The notes: generated from the letters alone by a model not told the origin. Shown: positions 34,400 through 47,149, numbered from the stretch's first letter. The stretch: 64,000 nucleotides of DNA from Eulemur rufifrons (GCF_041146395.1 NC_091010.1:54208001-54272000), one strand, 5' to 3'. Numbers and translations: made by a program.

Positions 34400-35045
34400 G
34401 GGGACATTTATATACTATGTTAAGAAATTTGGACTTTATTTTGTGGGAAATGGGGAGCCATTGAAGGACTTATAGGAAGTGGAGTGATGTGGTCAGATTT
34501 GTGTTTTTAAAATCTTACTTTGGCTGCAGTACTGAGAGTAAATTGACTGATGCAAGATTGATGGTAAAGAGATTACTAGAATATTCCAGGAGAGAGATTG
34601 AGTGCCTGAAATAAATGAGTAGTCTCCAGTATGGAAAGAAAAAGACTGGTCTGAAAGGAAAATCACAAGGAATGATGTGGGGAGTGAAGGTCAGGTTAAA
34701 GAAACTCCTACGTTTCTTTCAGGGAGAAAGAAAACTGGGACAAAGATTGCTCTCTCTCTTGTCCTCCCCTCTCCCTCTCCTCTCCCCTCTTCCCCGCAAT
34801 GTATGGGTGATAAGAATTTGACTTTTCAACATGTGAAGGTTGAGATACTTGGATAGCAGTAGGAGATTTCAAGTGGGCAACTGGACATAGACCTGGAGCA
34901 CAAGCAGTTTCACAGGACTAGAAATAGAGATCTGTGAGTTAATGACAGGAGAAGTGAAAGTTGAAGTTTGGGAAGCAGATGAGGTTGTTCAAGGTGAATG
35001 TGCAAAGTGAGAGAAGTACGCCAAGGACGGAACTTTGTTGAATAC
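34400..35045 (-). mobile_element. L2 LINE 3' region
   Basis: 'gggagccattgaaggactta', 'aggaagtggagtgatgtggt', 'ttggctgcagtactgagagt' and 'caaggacggaactttgttga' follow reverse L2 3' sequence. A pyrimidine-rich patch at 34748-34798 interrupts it. Confidence 0.7.
34748..34798 (+). repeat. (CT)-rich low-complexity patch
   Basis: Polypyrimidine run of CTCT and CCTCTCC units. Confidence 0.8.
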
Positions 35046-35099
35046 CAAGGTATAAAATCATCCTTTTTATAGCCACAATCCAGACGGAGAAAATGCCAG

Positions 35100-35235
35100 G
35101 GTAGGGATCCATTTCAATCCCAGCGCTGTTTGAGCTTTTGTTGAATGAAGTACCAGACTCCTGTGTGACTTTGAACAAATCATTTAACATCTCTGAGCCT
35201 AATTTTCCTCATCTGTAAAATGAGGGTGTTGGTTC
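35100..35235 (+). mobile_element. MIR SINE fragment
   Basis: 'tgtgtgactttgaacaaatc', 'taacatctctgagcctaatt' and 'tcctcatctgtaaaatgagg' match the MIR core. Confidence 0.8.
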
Positions 35236-35559
35236 AAATTGGCAGTTCTCAAACTTTTCTGCTGGATTATGTGTAATGAAGGGTGTTCATGTGCATGGGC
35301 CATTTGCACACATGTGCTCAGAATTATGGGCAATTTCCACTGGTCTGGTGCTCTGTCATACAAGTACAAGCAGATGAAAGTTATGTTGTTATAAAGATAG
35401 CCTTGAGTCTGCTCTGTTATATATTTCAAAAAACAAATAGTTCACAAATTTGAGTGCTTAATCAGCAACAAGTTTCTTGCAATGGATACCTCACAGTTGA
35501 TAGGCGTGTACCAATGAAACCATACTTAAAACTCACAATCCAGTTAGATCACTTCTTCA

Positions 35560-35722
35560 ACTCTTGGGATCACAGACCCCCTTTGAGAACTGATGAAGGC
35601 TATGGGCTCTCCTCAGAAAACCTCGTGGGTAGTTTTTTTGTATTTGAGAGAATTCAAATTAAATGCTCTGAAATTTATCCTTGACATCTCTTGGGATCCA
35701 CGACCCTATGTTAAGAAATTCC
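35560..35722. mobile_element. hAT-type MER fragment
   Basis: 'gggatcacagaccccctttg', 'ctgatgaaggctatgggctc' and a decayed far end 'ttgggatccacgaccctatg' fit a widespread hAT-type MER element. Subfamily not certain. Confidence 0.5.
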
Positions 35723-35724
35723 TT

Positions 35725-36280
35725 ATCTCTAATAGATAAAAATCCCCTTTTTGAACATTTTATGACTTTGTTGCAAAACGAGACCTCATTCTTTGAAAAT
35801 ATACTTTGTGATTAGATCATTATAGGAAAGGAATTACATAGTAGTTTTAATTTTTACCTAGTGGTGTTTTTTAAGGGCATTATTATTGCTTACATCAGAG
35901 CTTGCTATAATTAGAAGATAGCCACCTATTCTGTGGGTAAACTAGAGCCACATTAACATTAAGAAAAATAAGGTGATGATATTTTGGGCTGGATGATTAA
36001 AAAAAATAAGGTGATTTGAAGCATAATTATATTAAAACATTAACTTAGTTATTTTAAACTAACATTCTATACTATCTTCTTGGGGGTGAGGGGACAGTGA
36101 GAGCAGTGGCAATAAGGTAGCCAGAAGGTGACAGAGAACCTAGGCATTTAGGAGGCTTTACTGGCACAAAAAAGTTTTGCTTGTCAAAGTTAGTCTTGCC
36201 CAAGTGACTTGGAGGTGTTTAGGAGTATATGTTAGGTGAGCTGAGAAATAATCCTGTAAATCTTTTTACAAAAAAATACC
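35725..36280. other. AT-rich stretch without recognised features
   Basis: Nothing recognised on either strand. Confidence 0.4.
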
Positions 36281-36287
36281 CCTCATA

Positions 36288-36480
36288 CATAGCAAGACCC
36301 CGTCTCTACAAAAAACTTTTTAAAAATTGGCTCAGTGTGGTGGTGTGCACGTAGTCCCAGGACACTGAGGCAGGAGGACCACTGGAGCTCGGGAGTTTGA
36401 GGTTGCAGTGAGCAATGGTCGTACCACTGCTCTCCAGCCTGGGTGGCAGTGAGACCATGTTTCTTAAAAAAAAAAAAAAT
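36288..36480 (+). mobile_element. AluJ fragment, 5' truncated
   Basis: Begins in the left arm at 'acatagcaagaccccgtctc', then 'ttggctcagtgtggtggtgt' and 'gagtttgaggttgcagtgag' to an A tail. Heavily diverged. Confidence 0.8.
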
Positions 36481-36837
36481 GAAAACAAAAAACCCTCATG
36501 CTTTAAAAAGAGAAAAAAATAATTCATTTAAAGTAATGCTATTTTAATCATGAGATATTCTGTAATAACGAATATGGATTTTGGTATTACCTAGAAAAAA
36601 TTAGAATTGGCTCATTTAATAAGATGTTAATAACAATCTTATTAACAACCGAGTTTTTTCTGGTGCCTTTTTCTCATCGGATTTTTTTTTTTTTTTACTT
36701 CTTAGACTTGGGAACCAAATCTAATTCTCTTGATAATTACAAATAAATACTACTTCAACAATTTACATCCTCTAGTTATTTCACGAGAAAGTTTCCACTA
36801 ATGGTAAAACAGTTTGATTTTATTCCTTGTCTAAAAT

Positions 36838-38340
36838 TATATACACATCTATAGTGAACTTATTAATGTCTTTGACAAAGGATATACAGTGGGGAAAGGA
36901 CAGTCTCTTCAATAAATGGTGCTGGGAAAATGGGATATCCATTTGCAGAAGAATGAAACTAGACCCTTACCTATCTCTAGCCATATAAAAAAGTCAAATC
37001 AAAATGGTTTAAAGACTTTAAATCTAAGACCCGAAACTATGAAACTGCTAAAAGAAAACACTGGGGAAATTCTTCAAGACCTTGGTCTGGGCAAAGACTT
37101 TTTCAGTAATACTTCCAAAGCACAGGCAACCAAAGCAAAATTAGACAAATGGGATCACATCAAGCTAAAAAGCTTCTGCACAGCAAAGGAAACAGTCAAC
37201 AAAGAGATAACCCACAGAATGGGAGAAAATATTTGTAAACTACCAGTCTGACAAGAGATTAGTAACCAGAATATATAAGGAGCTCCGACAACTAAATAGG
37301 AAAAAATCAAATAATCCAATTAAAAGGTGGGCAAGAGATCTGAACATACATTTCTCAAAAGAAGACATACAATGGCCAACAGGTACATAAAAAAATGCTG
37401 AACATCATTAGTCATCAGAGTAATGCAAATCAAAACTATAATGAAATATCCTCTTACCCCAGTTAAAATGGCTTTTATCAAAAAGGCAGTAACGAATGCT
37501 GGCAAGGATGTGGAGAAAGGAGAACCATCGTACACTGTTGGTGGGACTGTATTACAAATTAGTGCAACCACTATGGAAAACAGTATGGAGGTTCCTCAAA
37601 AAACTGAAAATGTGACTACCATGTGACCCAGCAATCCCCCTATTGGGTACATATCCAAAGGATAGGAAGTCATTATATCAAAAAGATACCTGCACTCCAA
37701 TGGTTATTAAAGCACTATTCACAATAGCCTAGATTTGGAGTCAACCTAAGTGTCCATTGACAGATGAATGGGTAAAGAAATTGTGGTACATATACACAGT
37801 GGAATATTACATACCCACAAAAATGAAATCTTGCTATTTGCAGCAACATGGATGGAACTGGAAAACCTGTTAAGTGAAATAAGCCAAGCACAGAAAGACA
37901 AAACTCGCATGTTCTCACTCATACATGGGAACTAAATATTAAAAACAACTGATTTCATGGAGACAGAGAGTAGAATGATGGTTACCAAAGATTGGGAAAG
38001 GTAGCGGGGAGGGGAGGATAAAGTGGGGATGGTTAATGGTGCAAAAATATAGTTAATTAGATAGAATGAACAATATTTGATAACACAACAAAGTGACCAT
38101 AAACAACCGTAAGTTAGTGTATACTTTAAAAGAACTAAAAGAGTAGAATTGGAATGTTCTTAACACAAAGATATGTTAACTGCCTAACATATCTTTGGCA
38201 TTTTGATGGTATCTTTGATGGATACCCTGATTACCCTGTTTGATTAATTCAGATTGTATGCTTATATCAAAACATCACATGTACCCTATAAAGATATATA
38301 GCTATTATATACCTATAATAATTAAAAATTAAAGTATACA
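36838..38340 (+). mobile_element. L1 LINE 3' end: ORF2 C-terminus plus 3' UTR, 5' truncated
   Basis: About 1.5 kb of a moderately young L1. The ORF2 C-terminal region is legible, e.g. 'ggaaaggacagtctcttcaa', 'gtgggcaagagatctgaaca', 'atggatggaactggaaaacc'. The longest surviving frame is 111 codons (36916-37251), then stops and frameshifts break it. The 3' UTR has 'gtagaatgatggttaccaaa', then a G-rich segment near 38005, then 'acatgtaccctata'. It ends in an A-rich tail near 38340. It is dead: no endonuclease or reverse-transcriptase core is present. Confidence 0.93.
36916..37251 (+). pseudogene. Decayed L1 ORF2 C-terminal coding fragment
   Basis: An open frame of 111 codons whose protein matches the L1 ORF2p C-terminal segment between the reverse-transcriptase and cysteine-rich regions, e.g. 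the stretch KLDKWDHIKLKSFCTAKETV. It stops at TGA (37249-37251), upstream of where the family's protein continues, and later pieces are in other frames. Confidence 0.85.
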
Positions 38341-38344
38341 CATA

Positions 38345-39338
38345 CTAGAGAAAATTTAATTTTGATCTAAACAAATTTTTAAAACTTTCAGGAAAAACAT
38401 AGAATGCATATTTTTCTACTTCAGAGTTTTAATGGCTCACTTTTTATTTTTCATGAATTATCATGTATTTCAGCTTTTCACAAATTACATGTACTGGGCT
38501 AGTAATGATTTATCCTGGTTCAGTGATCAAGAATATTGACTTAAACTTATTTCCAGGTCATGGAATAGCCTAGGGAGGACATAATAATTCTGTTTGTGTT
38601 CTAATTACATGCTGGAGCCCTTGGTGTGGGGAGTTGTTGGGCCAGTCACATTTTCACTTGAACTGCTTGGTCTTTGCAGGTAGATTTATCTTCCTACCGT
38701 TCTTCTTTTTTTTCTCTTGTAGTAGTTGTAACTTTATGTTAGCTTGTCTTGGTCTTTAAATCCAGATGACATTTTTCCCCCCCTTGAACTAATTTTAGGT
38801 ATTAAAAAACAATAGGATTAATATATCCGTCAAAATTTTTTGATATTTTAAAGTAATGTAATCGAAACTTTTCAAATGTGCACAGGTATATTTTTGAAAG
38901 ACTATTTCTTTTGAGCTATATCTCATTTAATGTTCTTTAGGCAAAGCTTAATTTATAGTGTAAAGAAATTGATTCTCCCTCGTGTTTTCTGGTTATTTTT
39001 ACAACCCAATTTTTTTTTAAGTGTAGCTGATTTTTTTTTAATGACTTTCTACCTTTACTATGAAAGTTATATTTGAATATTTCTAGATATTTCACTCACC
39101 CATTTAATGGTTAACTTACCCATCATGCTTTTTTATTCTTATTTTTCAACCAAGAATGAATAGCTTGGTAAGAATGACATGATAAAATGAACATACGTTT
39201 CTTTGAGGTGGGGGAATCACTTTTAGAGCCACATTTTCCCACTGATTGGAAAATTGTAAAAGCTACATTAGTCCCTTGAAACTAAGACGTTATTTTCAAA
39301 TTATTACATCAGGACTCTAAATACTTCATTTCAGTAAA
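38345..39338. other. AT-rich stretch without recognised features
   Basis: Nothing recognised on either strand. Confidence 0.4.
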
Positions 39339-39340
39339 TA

Positions 39341-39443
39341 CAGGGTGTCCCAAAAGTCTCCATACAAAGGAAAAATTTTGTAAATGTATATTTAGCTACA
39401 ATTTCCCATTTTCCCTATGTATAATGGTTTTTGGAACACCGTG
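39341..39443. mobile_element. Mariner-type MITE (103 bp)
   Basis: Inverted ends 'cagggtgtcccaaaagtc' and 'tttttggaacaccgtg', flanked by TA at 39339-39340 and 39444-39445. The terminus is typical of primate mariner derivatives. Confidence 0.8.
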
Positions 39444-39454
39444 TATTTTAATTC

Positions 39455-39690
39455 TTGCTGGCACTAAACACTATAGGGGATAAATAAAAAATAGATCCTT
39501 TCTTCAAGGAATATCAAGACAATGGAGAAGATATGCTGTATACTCAAGTAACTACAATGGAAAGTACAAAGTGGTCAGAAAGTACAGATTAAGGGCTATG
39601 GTGGCTTGAAGGAAGGACTGTTTTTTGAGAGGAGTGAGAGAATTGGGGAAGATACTCTTATGAGTTTTATGATAGAATTTATTGAATACT
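39455..39690 (-). mobile_element. L2 fragment
   Basis: 'ggcactaaacactatagggg', 'atcctttcttcaaggaatat' and 'aactacaatggaaagtacaa' follow the reverse L2 3' pattern. Confidence 0.5.
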
Positions 39691-39794
39691 TAGAAATAGG
39701 AAACTTCTAGTTATATTAATATAAATGAGACTTTATGAGTTTGAGTATATTTTTTTAGGAAAGCTTATGTGAGAACTTACACTATTGTGTCTTC

Positions 39795-39905
39795 TGGCCT
39801 ATTAGACCATTGGCTCCTTGACAATAAGAACCGTATATTTTTATCTTTGTGTTTCTAGAACTGCATACTTGATTGACACTTATTAGGTGATTTTTGAGAA
39901 AAATG
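39795..39905 (+). mobile_element. L2 3' end fragment
   Basis: 'ggctccttgacaataagaac' and 'gtttctagaactgcatactt' match the L2 3' terminal segment, strongly diverged. Confidence 0.5.
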
Positions 39906-39909
39906 AGTC

Positions 39910-40605
39910 AATTAGGAACCTAGAAATTTCTGTACAAAATCAGACAAGCATTTTATATAGTGTTCTAATATAGGTGCTGCCTTCTATACCGTGAGCTTCA
40001 AAACATTACAAGTATTCATAGAACATCCCTAGCTTTCATAAGTAGCCAGTGAAATTTTTATTTCAGAGATAGTGATGTCATGGGGAGAAGAACAGATATA
40101 CTCCTTCAAAATAAAATTGTAAACTAACAGAAGTAAAATGTGTCAAAAGAATAGGTAGCAGAGTCTTCAGATTTTTCCCATGAAATTCAATAATTAAAAA
40201 TGGAACTGTGTGATTTACACTTTGAAACTAGGTAACGTCATGATCTTATCAAATGCTGTTTCTAAAAGTGTTGTACTTATAGTAAAATATATGTGTATTT
40301 ATAGTAACTATCCATAGTCAAACCTCAAAATAGAATGCTATGTGCATTTGGCAAAGATTGGATTTTGACTGCAATCTTACCAGTGGAATCTTACTGTAAA
40401 GCAGTCCGAGGCCTGAGGAGGGACATCAGCTATTCAGGTGGAGGGAACTAGCTGATTGCTTTCCTTTGAATACTTTTTCCAGTACACATAGTTTGAAATA
40501 AAATACCCATGGTGAAAGAATAGAATGTTTTAGGGTTCTCTATTGCATTTTTTTAATCACTTTTGAGCTATTCATTATATCAAGGATTTGTACAAATTTT
40601 ATCTA
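39910..40605. other. AT-rich stretch without recognised features
   Basis: Nothing recognised on either strand. Confidence 0.4.
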
Positions 40606-40609
40606 TTTA

Positions 40610-41645
40610 CAATTGACCCTTGAACAACATGGGTTTGAATTGTGCAGGCTCACTTATATGCAGATCATTTTCAGTAAATATATTGGAAAATTTTTTGAAG
40701 ATTTGTGACAATTTGAAAAAACATGAACTGCATAGTCTAGAACTATAAAAAATTTTTTTAAAGGTACGTCATGAATATATAAAATATACGTAGATACTAG
40801 TCTATTTTATCATATACCACCATAAAATATACATAAATCTATTATTAAAAGTGAAAATTTATTAAAACCTACACAAACACTTACAGGCCAGATGTGGCAC
40901 CATTTGCAGTCAGAAGAAATGTAAATAAATGTAAAGATGCAGTGTTACATCATAACCGCATGAAATTAACTCTAGTACATACTGTACTACAATAATTTCA
41001 TAGCCCACTCCTGTTGCTGTTGTGGTGAGCTCAAGTGTTACAAGTATCAGCTTACAAAGCTGTATGATGCTAATCATCTCCAGGTGAGCAGTCCATCTTT
41101 CTAGTAAATTGTATATTGTAGGAAAAAGTGATTTCTCGCTGTTTTTGCATATTTTGCATCATGCTTAGTGCAATACTGTAAACCTTGAATAACACCGTGG
41201 GACCCATACAAAGTGCCACTAGTGATGCTGGAAGTGCTTCCAAGAAGCAGAGAAAAGTCATGATATTATAAGAAAAAGTTGACTTGCTTGATATATGCCA
41301 TAGATTGAGGTCTGCAGCTGCAGTTGACTGCTGTTTCAGACACATGATGCATCTTGTAAACAAATAATGTAAACTTATGGTATCGATAAATATAGTACAG
41401 TACTATAAATGTATTTTCTCTTATGATGTTCTTAACATTTTTTTCTCTAGCTTCCTATATTATAAGAGTAGAGTATATATAATACATATAACATACAAAA
41501 TATGTGTTAATTGACTATCACTGTTAAGGCTGTAGGCCAACAATAGGCTATTAGTAAAGTTTTTGGGGAGTCAAAAATTACACGTGGATTTTCGACTTCG
41601 AGGGGGTTGGTGCTACTAACCCTCACATTGTTCAAGGATCAACTG
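40610..41645 (+). mobile_element. Tigger1-type DNA transposon, internally deleted
   Basis: Inverted ends 'caattgacccttgaacaaca' and 'cacattgttcaaggatcaac', with TA at 40608-40609 and 41646-41647. The 3' part has 'acatacaaaatatgtgttaa', 'ggctgtaggccaacaatagg' and 'gtttttggggagtcaaaaat' as in Tigger1. About 1.04 kb compared with about 2.4 kb for the autonomous element; no transposase frame was found. Confidence 0.85.
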
Positions 41646-41746
41646 TATATAAGCCTAGAGGCAGGAGGATCAAAAGCCTTGAAGAATATGAAATCCCATG
41701 TAAAGTGAAAATTTTATGTAATGTACTTAAATGTATAGGTTAAATG

Positions 41747-41958
41747 GAAAGCAGTAGTTACAAGAGCATGGGATCCAAATCCTGCTACCTACTGTTGTGA
41801 CTTTGGGGAGGTTGCTGAGCTTCTAAGCCTTGTTTTCCTCATCTGCAAGATGGAGATAGTAGTTGTCTCATTTAGTTAGTGATGAGTATTAAATAAAATA
41901 TGTAAATCACTTAGCATGGTACATTGTAGATAGAAAGTGCTTAAAAAACAATAGCTGC
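41747..41958 (+). mobile_element. MIR SINE
   Basis: 'tgtgactttggggaggttgc', 'tttcctcatctgcaagatgg' and 'cttagcatggtacattgtag' follow the MIR consensus. Confidence 0.8.
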
Positions 41959-41959
41959 T

Positions 41960-43325
41960 GAGGAAGCATAAAATACTAGTTGATGTTCTTTTTTAAAGGT
42001 ATCGTTCATACTACCTCTATTTGCCTGGAAAATGAGTAAGAGGTAGGGACCCCTGCCCTCTTGAGGAAAACAACAAAGATTTGCTGCTCATAAGATGTCT
42101 ATTTCAGCCTAATGGTCTGGGCTACTGAAGATTTAGGGTGAAACTTTAGCTTTCTTAAAGTACAGGCCCTCCTGTGCATGAAGATATCATGATTATTTTA
42201 ACAAATAGCTTATATCAAAACCATAAGTAAATGAATAAGTGAATAAATGGTTTTCTTTTTAAGCCTGAAACCCATTTTAGAGGTTATATTTGATAGTAAA
42301 GAAAGTAACTGACTCAAATGAAAGGGACTAAGGTGCATTCAGAAACAGGGTTGCGGGAGATGTTGGAGTGGAAACGGGAAATCCCTTAGAGCTTGCAGAA
42401 GTCATTGTTGAGCTGGAGTGCAGGAACAGCCATGTTATAAGGAAGGATAGCATGTTCTGTTAAGATAATAATGAAGCCTTCGAGAATCTGTTCTGAAGTG
42501 GGCAAAGTACCTGGTTTAGAAAATGAAAAACAGCACATGGGAATATCTGTGCAAACATAATAGGAAAAATAGAGCTTTTACTTTTGTTAGCAAATATAGC
42601 TTCCCAGTAGTACAGTAAATACAAGCCAGATGGCTGAGAGCATAAGATCATAGCAGAAGGGGGAAAAATAAACTCAACAGTTTACCATAGTGATTTTTCT
42701 GCATTTTCATGTGAACTAAATTGTAATAAAAAGAATGGTCTTGGATTCACTTTCAAGTAGATGAATTTACATAATGCCAGTTTCTGCTTGGGCATAATAT
42801 GGATATTTCTTTTTTTGTGGCAAGTGATAATAGGATATGAAATACCTTTTTACTGTTCATTGAGTATTTCTCAATATATCATCTTTTTGGTTGTTACTAT
42901 TAGATACTATCTGGATTCTATAAAGTTCACTGTTATATATCTAGTTAAATTTTATGTCTACATTTCTAGTAATACTCATCAGAATCTAGTCCATATGCTC
43001 TTAATACCCAAGACTATATTGGTTTTCTGTGCATGTAGTAAAATTTTTGTCACAGGATGTACTTGAATTATTAGTTTGTTTTTATAGCTTGTTTTTTTTT
43101 TTTTTTTTTTTTTAAGCTTTAAAAACCACTCAGTAATTGGAACCATTACTGACCATCACCACTCTAATCTTTGGGAAGATGATGGACCGACTGATTCATT
43201 TTTCTTGAGGATTATTGTTCATATAATTAGGCAAAATCAGAGTGAATGAAATACCCCTAGAACAGAAATTTTAAATGAAGGTTTAATTCTAACGTATACA
43301 TGGTGATAAGAATGTTAATTAATAA
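41960..43325. other. AT-rich stretch with a T run
   Basis: A T run of over 20 lies at 43090-43113. The 101-codon frame at 42761-43066 is hydrophobic and AT-driven, with no family resemblance. Confidence 0.4.
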
Positions 43326-43329
43326 GTTT

Positions 43330-43800
43330 TAACTTTTATGGAAGCAATTTGTCAATATTTATCAGGTTAATGTACCCCTTGACTCATCTGTTCCATTTCT
43401 AGGAATTTATATTTTATTATACTTCTAAAAGATGTGCAAAGTTTTATGTACAAAGATGTTTATTATACCAAAGTTGGTAATGATTTAAAAAAGATCAGTC
43501 TGGAAATGGGGATTGACTGTGGCATAATCATGCATTGCAACCATTAAAGAATGAGATCATTCTGTGTATACTAACTTAGCATTAAATGCCCATTATATAG
43601 TGTTAATTTATAAAAACTAAGCTGTAGAACAGAATATATAATACCAGTTTTTGTAGAAAATATGAATAAGAATGTTTGTTTATATATTCTGAGAAAATGT
43701 GTGAAAGAGTACCTGACAAACTGTGATTAAATTTACTTTTGGGGAATGGTATATAAATATGAGTATGTATTACTTTTATATGTTTTCAGAAATCAAATGT
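43330..43800 (+). mobile_element. L1M (L1ME-like) 3' fragment
   Basis: 'ggaagcaatttgtcaatatt', 'catctgttccatttctagga', 'tgcattgcaaccattaaaga' and 'tgtgaaagagtacctgacaa' follow old L1 ORF2 end/3' UTR text. Confidence 0.7.
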
Positions 43801-43877
43801 ATAAAGATTAAGAACTGTAACTCTTAGACATATAATATTTTACTGCTATCAGATAATGCTAATATTATTTGTGTGTA

Positions 43878-44035
43878 ATGGAAGGGAACACTGGGTTTAG
43901 AGTTAGAGGCCCTAGATTCATATTCTCTTATTCAACTAGCTGCAAGATCTTGGGAGAAAGCCAGTTTTCTCATTCTTAAATGAAATCCATGTAAAGTGTT
44001 TAGCATCTAGTAAGTGTCCAGTAATATTAGATATT
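43878..44035 (+). mobile_element. MIR SINE fragment
   Basis: 'tttagagttagaggccctag', 'ctagctgcaagatcttggga' and 'gtttagcatctagtaagtgt' follow MIR, with a gap at the centre. Confidence 0.65.
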
Positions 44036-44559
44036 CTAATGCTGCTGAAATCTTTCTTGATATGATGTCAAGCTGAAAAAAATGCCAGAAGGACAAGAAA
44101 CAGTAATAAGCTATGATGATAAAAATCCAGGCAGGTGTATTCTCAACATTTGGTTGAACTGTTGAATTCCTTGCCCAGGTGTTGTGAATTATGGCATTGT
44201 GCGAACATAGAAAATAGTGGTAAATCAATGTCCTTACATAAACCACTCATCTACTTATCACTATTATCCTTAATTTCAGAAATGCTACATGTGGTACTTC
44301 CTGAACATTACTTTGCTTAAAACTATGCATATTTGGGACTAAGTACTGAATGCAGTGCACCATATTTGGCAGTTGATCAAAAATATGGGTTGCCAAATTT
44401 CACAGTGTAAGTTATTTGAGTGATGGTATTATCTAAGTTTCAAAGTCTTTAACGAATATTTATTATGCAATAATTACATATTTTTCCTTGATTTCCACCC
44501 CCCTATTATAAGTTTAAGAAAAGCCTGGATTTAAAAACAAGCCAATGGCAGCTCACCTA

Positions 44560-44775
44560 TCTGGTAACACAGAGGCAGTCATCAGAGACTTGGATTCCAG
44601 CCTTAACTCGGCCACTTACTAACTCTGTTTTTGAGTAAATCCCTTAACTTCTCTAAGCCACAAAATGGATCTTAGTCTATGTAATGGAACTATAATTTTA
44701 AAAAGTTGTTTTGAGCATAAAATGAAATAATAAATTTGTAAGTACATTGTAAACTGGAAGGCATTAGGCAGATAG
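44560..44775 (+). mobile_element. MIR SINE
   Basis: 'gacttggattccagccttaa', 'cggccacttactaactctgt' and 'taacttctctaagccacaaa' mark the tRNA-like head and core. Confidence 0.8.
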
Positions 44776-44779
44776 AAGC

Positions 44780-47040
44780 AGCTGTTTAACCTTTTTCTCA
44801 TCTAAACTTTCTTTGCACGGTATATTTTATTAGATGACATAAAAGCTCATCATGCCAATTTTCTCAATGGAATAAGACAGTAATGGTAAAATGGAACATT
44901 TATTGTAAATCCGTGCTAACCACTGTGAAATCTTTTGGACTAGCTAAACATGCAGACTAATATAATGCCTGTGGTAGCACATATATGAGCTTAGACCTGA
45001 AGGCCGTTGAATTGCAAACAGATTTTTATAAGTCAGCAAAGACATTAATCCAAAATCAATTCACAATGTAATCTGATGACTAGCTGTATTACTGCCACCT
45101 TCCTCAGCTCCAAGGTTTAAGGGAAGCCTTAATCCTTAAACTGACATAATTCATAACAGGTTCTGATGATCCTCAAATGTATATAATCTTTACTTTCTTG
45201 ACTAAATTGCATACCAGAGAGTCACTCACTTCCATTTTACATTTGCAAACTTTCTGTTCCTGGATTGAATGGTGTGTTATTCTAATCAGTTGATTCCTTT
45301 AATGATCAATTTCAGACACGAACAGTGACATTAATAAAAAGCAGGAAAATGCATGTAAGAACTAGCAAGGATTAAAAGAATTAGTCTTCTTTGTATATTA
45401 GGAATTAAAACTGTTTTGAAGATGACAGCCCAGCTGAAGTGAGGATTTTTTCCCCCATTACACACAATAGTAGACATAATTTTTAGCAGTAGGAGAACAC
45501 CTTTCCTTATGCTTGGGGAAGAAATGGATTTTTATAATAGAAAGTGAAAAATTAATTTCGTGGTTTAGAGTATTTGTTCTGACCAAGAGTTAACAGAAGG
45601 AAATAGGGAATGTACAAAGCAGATTTTTTTTGTCTATTCAACACTAAATAGATTCTTGAAAGTATTAAATTTGTAACCACTGGCACAAATTTAAATTCCA
45701 AGATCCTTACCTACAACCTCTCCCAAGTAAAACTTGAAGTTACTTTGTACTCTACCTTCTTTAAAAGTTCCCTCACCATGCTCCTTTTGATTAGTCTTAT
45801 TGGGCCTCCACAAGGAGGAATATGGGATTATATACTAGTGGGAAGATGTGATTATAATTAGATTATTTTGGGTTCTTTCCAGACCCATGTCTTTATTAGA
45901 AAGTTGTTTGGATTCCTGTGGTCAGTGGTATAAGGAAACACTAGGTTATTAATGGTTTCCAATGATTTCCTCAAGAGTTCCTTTGGTTGTAAAATCTTTC
46001 TGTGCCTTTGTTGATAGGAGGTGGGGTGGGGGTAGTGACTCAGTGCATTTCTTGAGAAATCTGTGATACTCAGATATTCTTTCTTCATACCCCCAATTTT
46101 CCCTGTGTCAACCCCTTCTTCTGCTCCACACTTTTCTAATCGGGTATTATGTGACAATTAACTTTTCTCTGCATTGAATACATTACATTGTTGTTACTTA
46201 TCCAAAAATAAGTAACAATTTTCCTTCCTTTGAAAAGATGCAGGAAAGCATTTTTACTGACCAAGAAGTGTGTGTTTGTTCTTTTGGGGGGTATTTTGGC
46301 CACAAGAACGTTTATCACTTATTCATAGATTAGAGAAAGATTGTCTTGAAAACTTAGAAGGTATTCTTTGTGACACAGGTTGAATTGTGTATATAAACAT
46401 TATATGTTAAAAAACATTGAATGTATTATTGAGTTAGCAAGCAACATATTATAATGAAGGCTCTACCATCTCAGAAATGTGGATTTTGTGGTTTCTGTTT
46501 GTGTATGATATTACTTTTCCATTATGTTGTCCCAGTTACACTCTTGGGACATCCTAATGGGACATACTTAAGCATTTAAAATATTCACTTCAAAAACTTC
46601 AAAAGGATGCATACTGTACTAAACACTGAGTATAGTGGATGTTACAGCACATGGTATAAATATTGAGAAATACTGGTGACTCATCTGAGAGAGACATAAC
46701 CAGGAAGGGCTCAGTGACATGCTTGAAGGACTTGGCGATATCTGACGGGCAGAAGGCTTTGGGCATAGTGAAGTGGAAGAACACAGGCATTTGTAAACTA
46801 GGGAATGGCACATTTTGTAGATGAAACTTTTAAGATATCATCAGGCATGTTCTCTAGAAAGATCTGTGCAGGTCCAGAATGGAAACTTTAGAATTACATT
46901 AATCAACTTTTTAGTTTTAACAAGATTACTTAAATACATAGAGCATTCATGAGGGAAAACTAGTTGTTCCCACTTTGCTCTTACTAGTTGATTTAAATTG
47001 CTTTTTAAATAAACTTTTTAATGAAAATATGGAATTTAAA
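44780..47040. other. AT-rich stretch without recognised features
   Basis: No exon or repeat family identified. The two overlapping frames near 46600-46815 have no recognisable domain. Confidence 0.4.
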
Positions 47041-47049
47041 GGGACTGTA

Positions 47050-47144
47050 TGAACGCTGTTTGGAAAGTATCCAGCCATGCAAAATGACACGCAAACTGTT
47101 CTTTTTGTATTAAGAGTGGGTGGATACTTTCCGGACAGCCCTTG
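47050..47144. mobile_element. Small TA-flanked mariner-like MITE (95 bp)
   Basis: Left end 'gctgtttggaaagtatcc' and right end 'ggatactttccggacagccc' form inverted ends (16 of 18 positions pair), each about 20-23 bases. The element is flanked by TA at 47048-47049 and 47145-47146. The centre is only about 50 bases. Confidence 0.7.
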
Positions 47145-47149
47145 TATTT

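Noticed and set aside
41070..41363. 97-codon minus-strand frame inside the Tigger element
   Set aside because: On the opposite strand to the element and without transposase motifs.
42761..43066. 101-codon hydrophobic frame resembling a membrane protein
   Set aside because: AT-rich DNA yields Ile/Phe/Tyr/Leu frames by chance; no family resemblance.
47076..47095. Word 'aatgacacgcaaactgttc' resembling part of U6 snRNA
   Set aside because: It is about 15 bases long inside a mariner-like MITE, and no other U6 segment is present.
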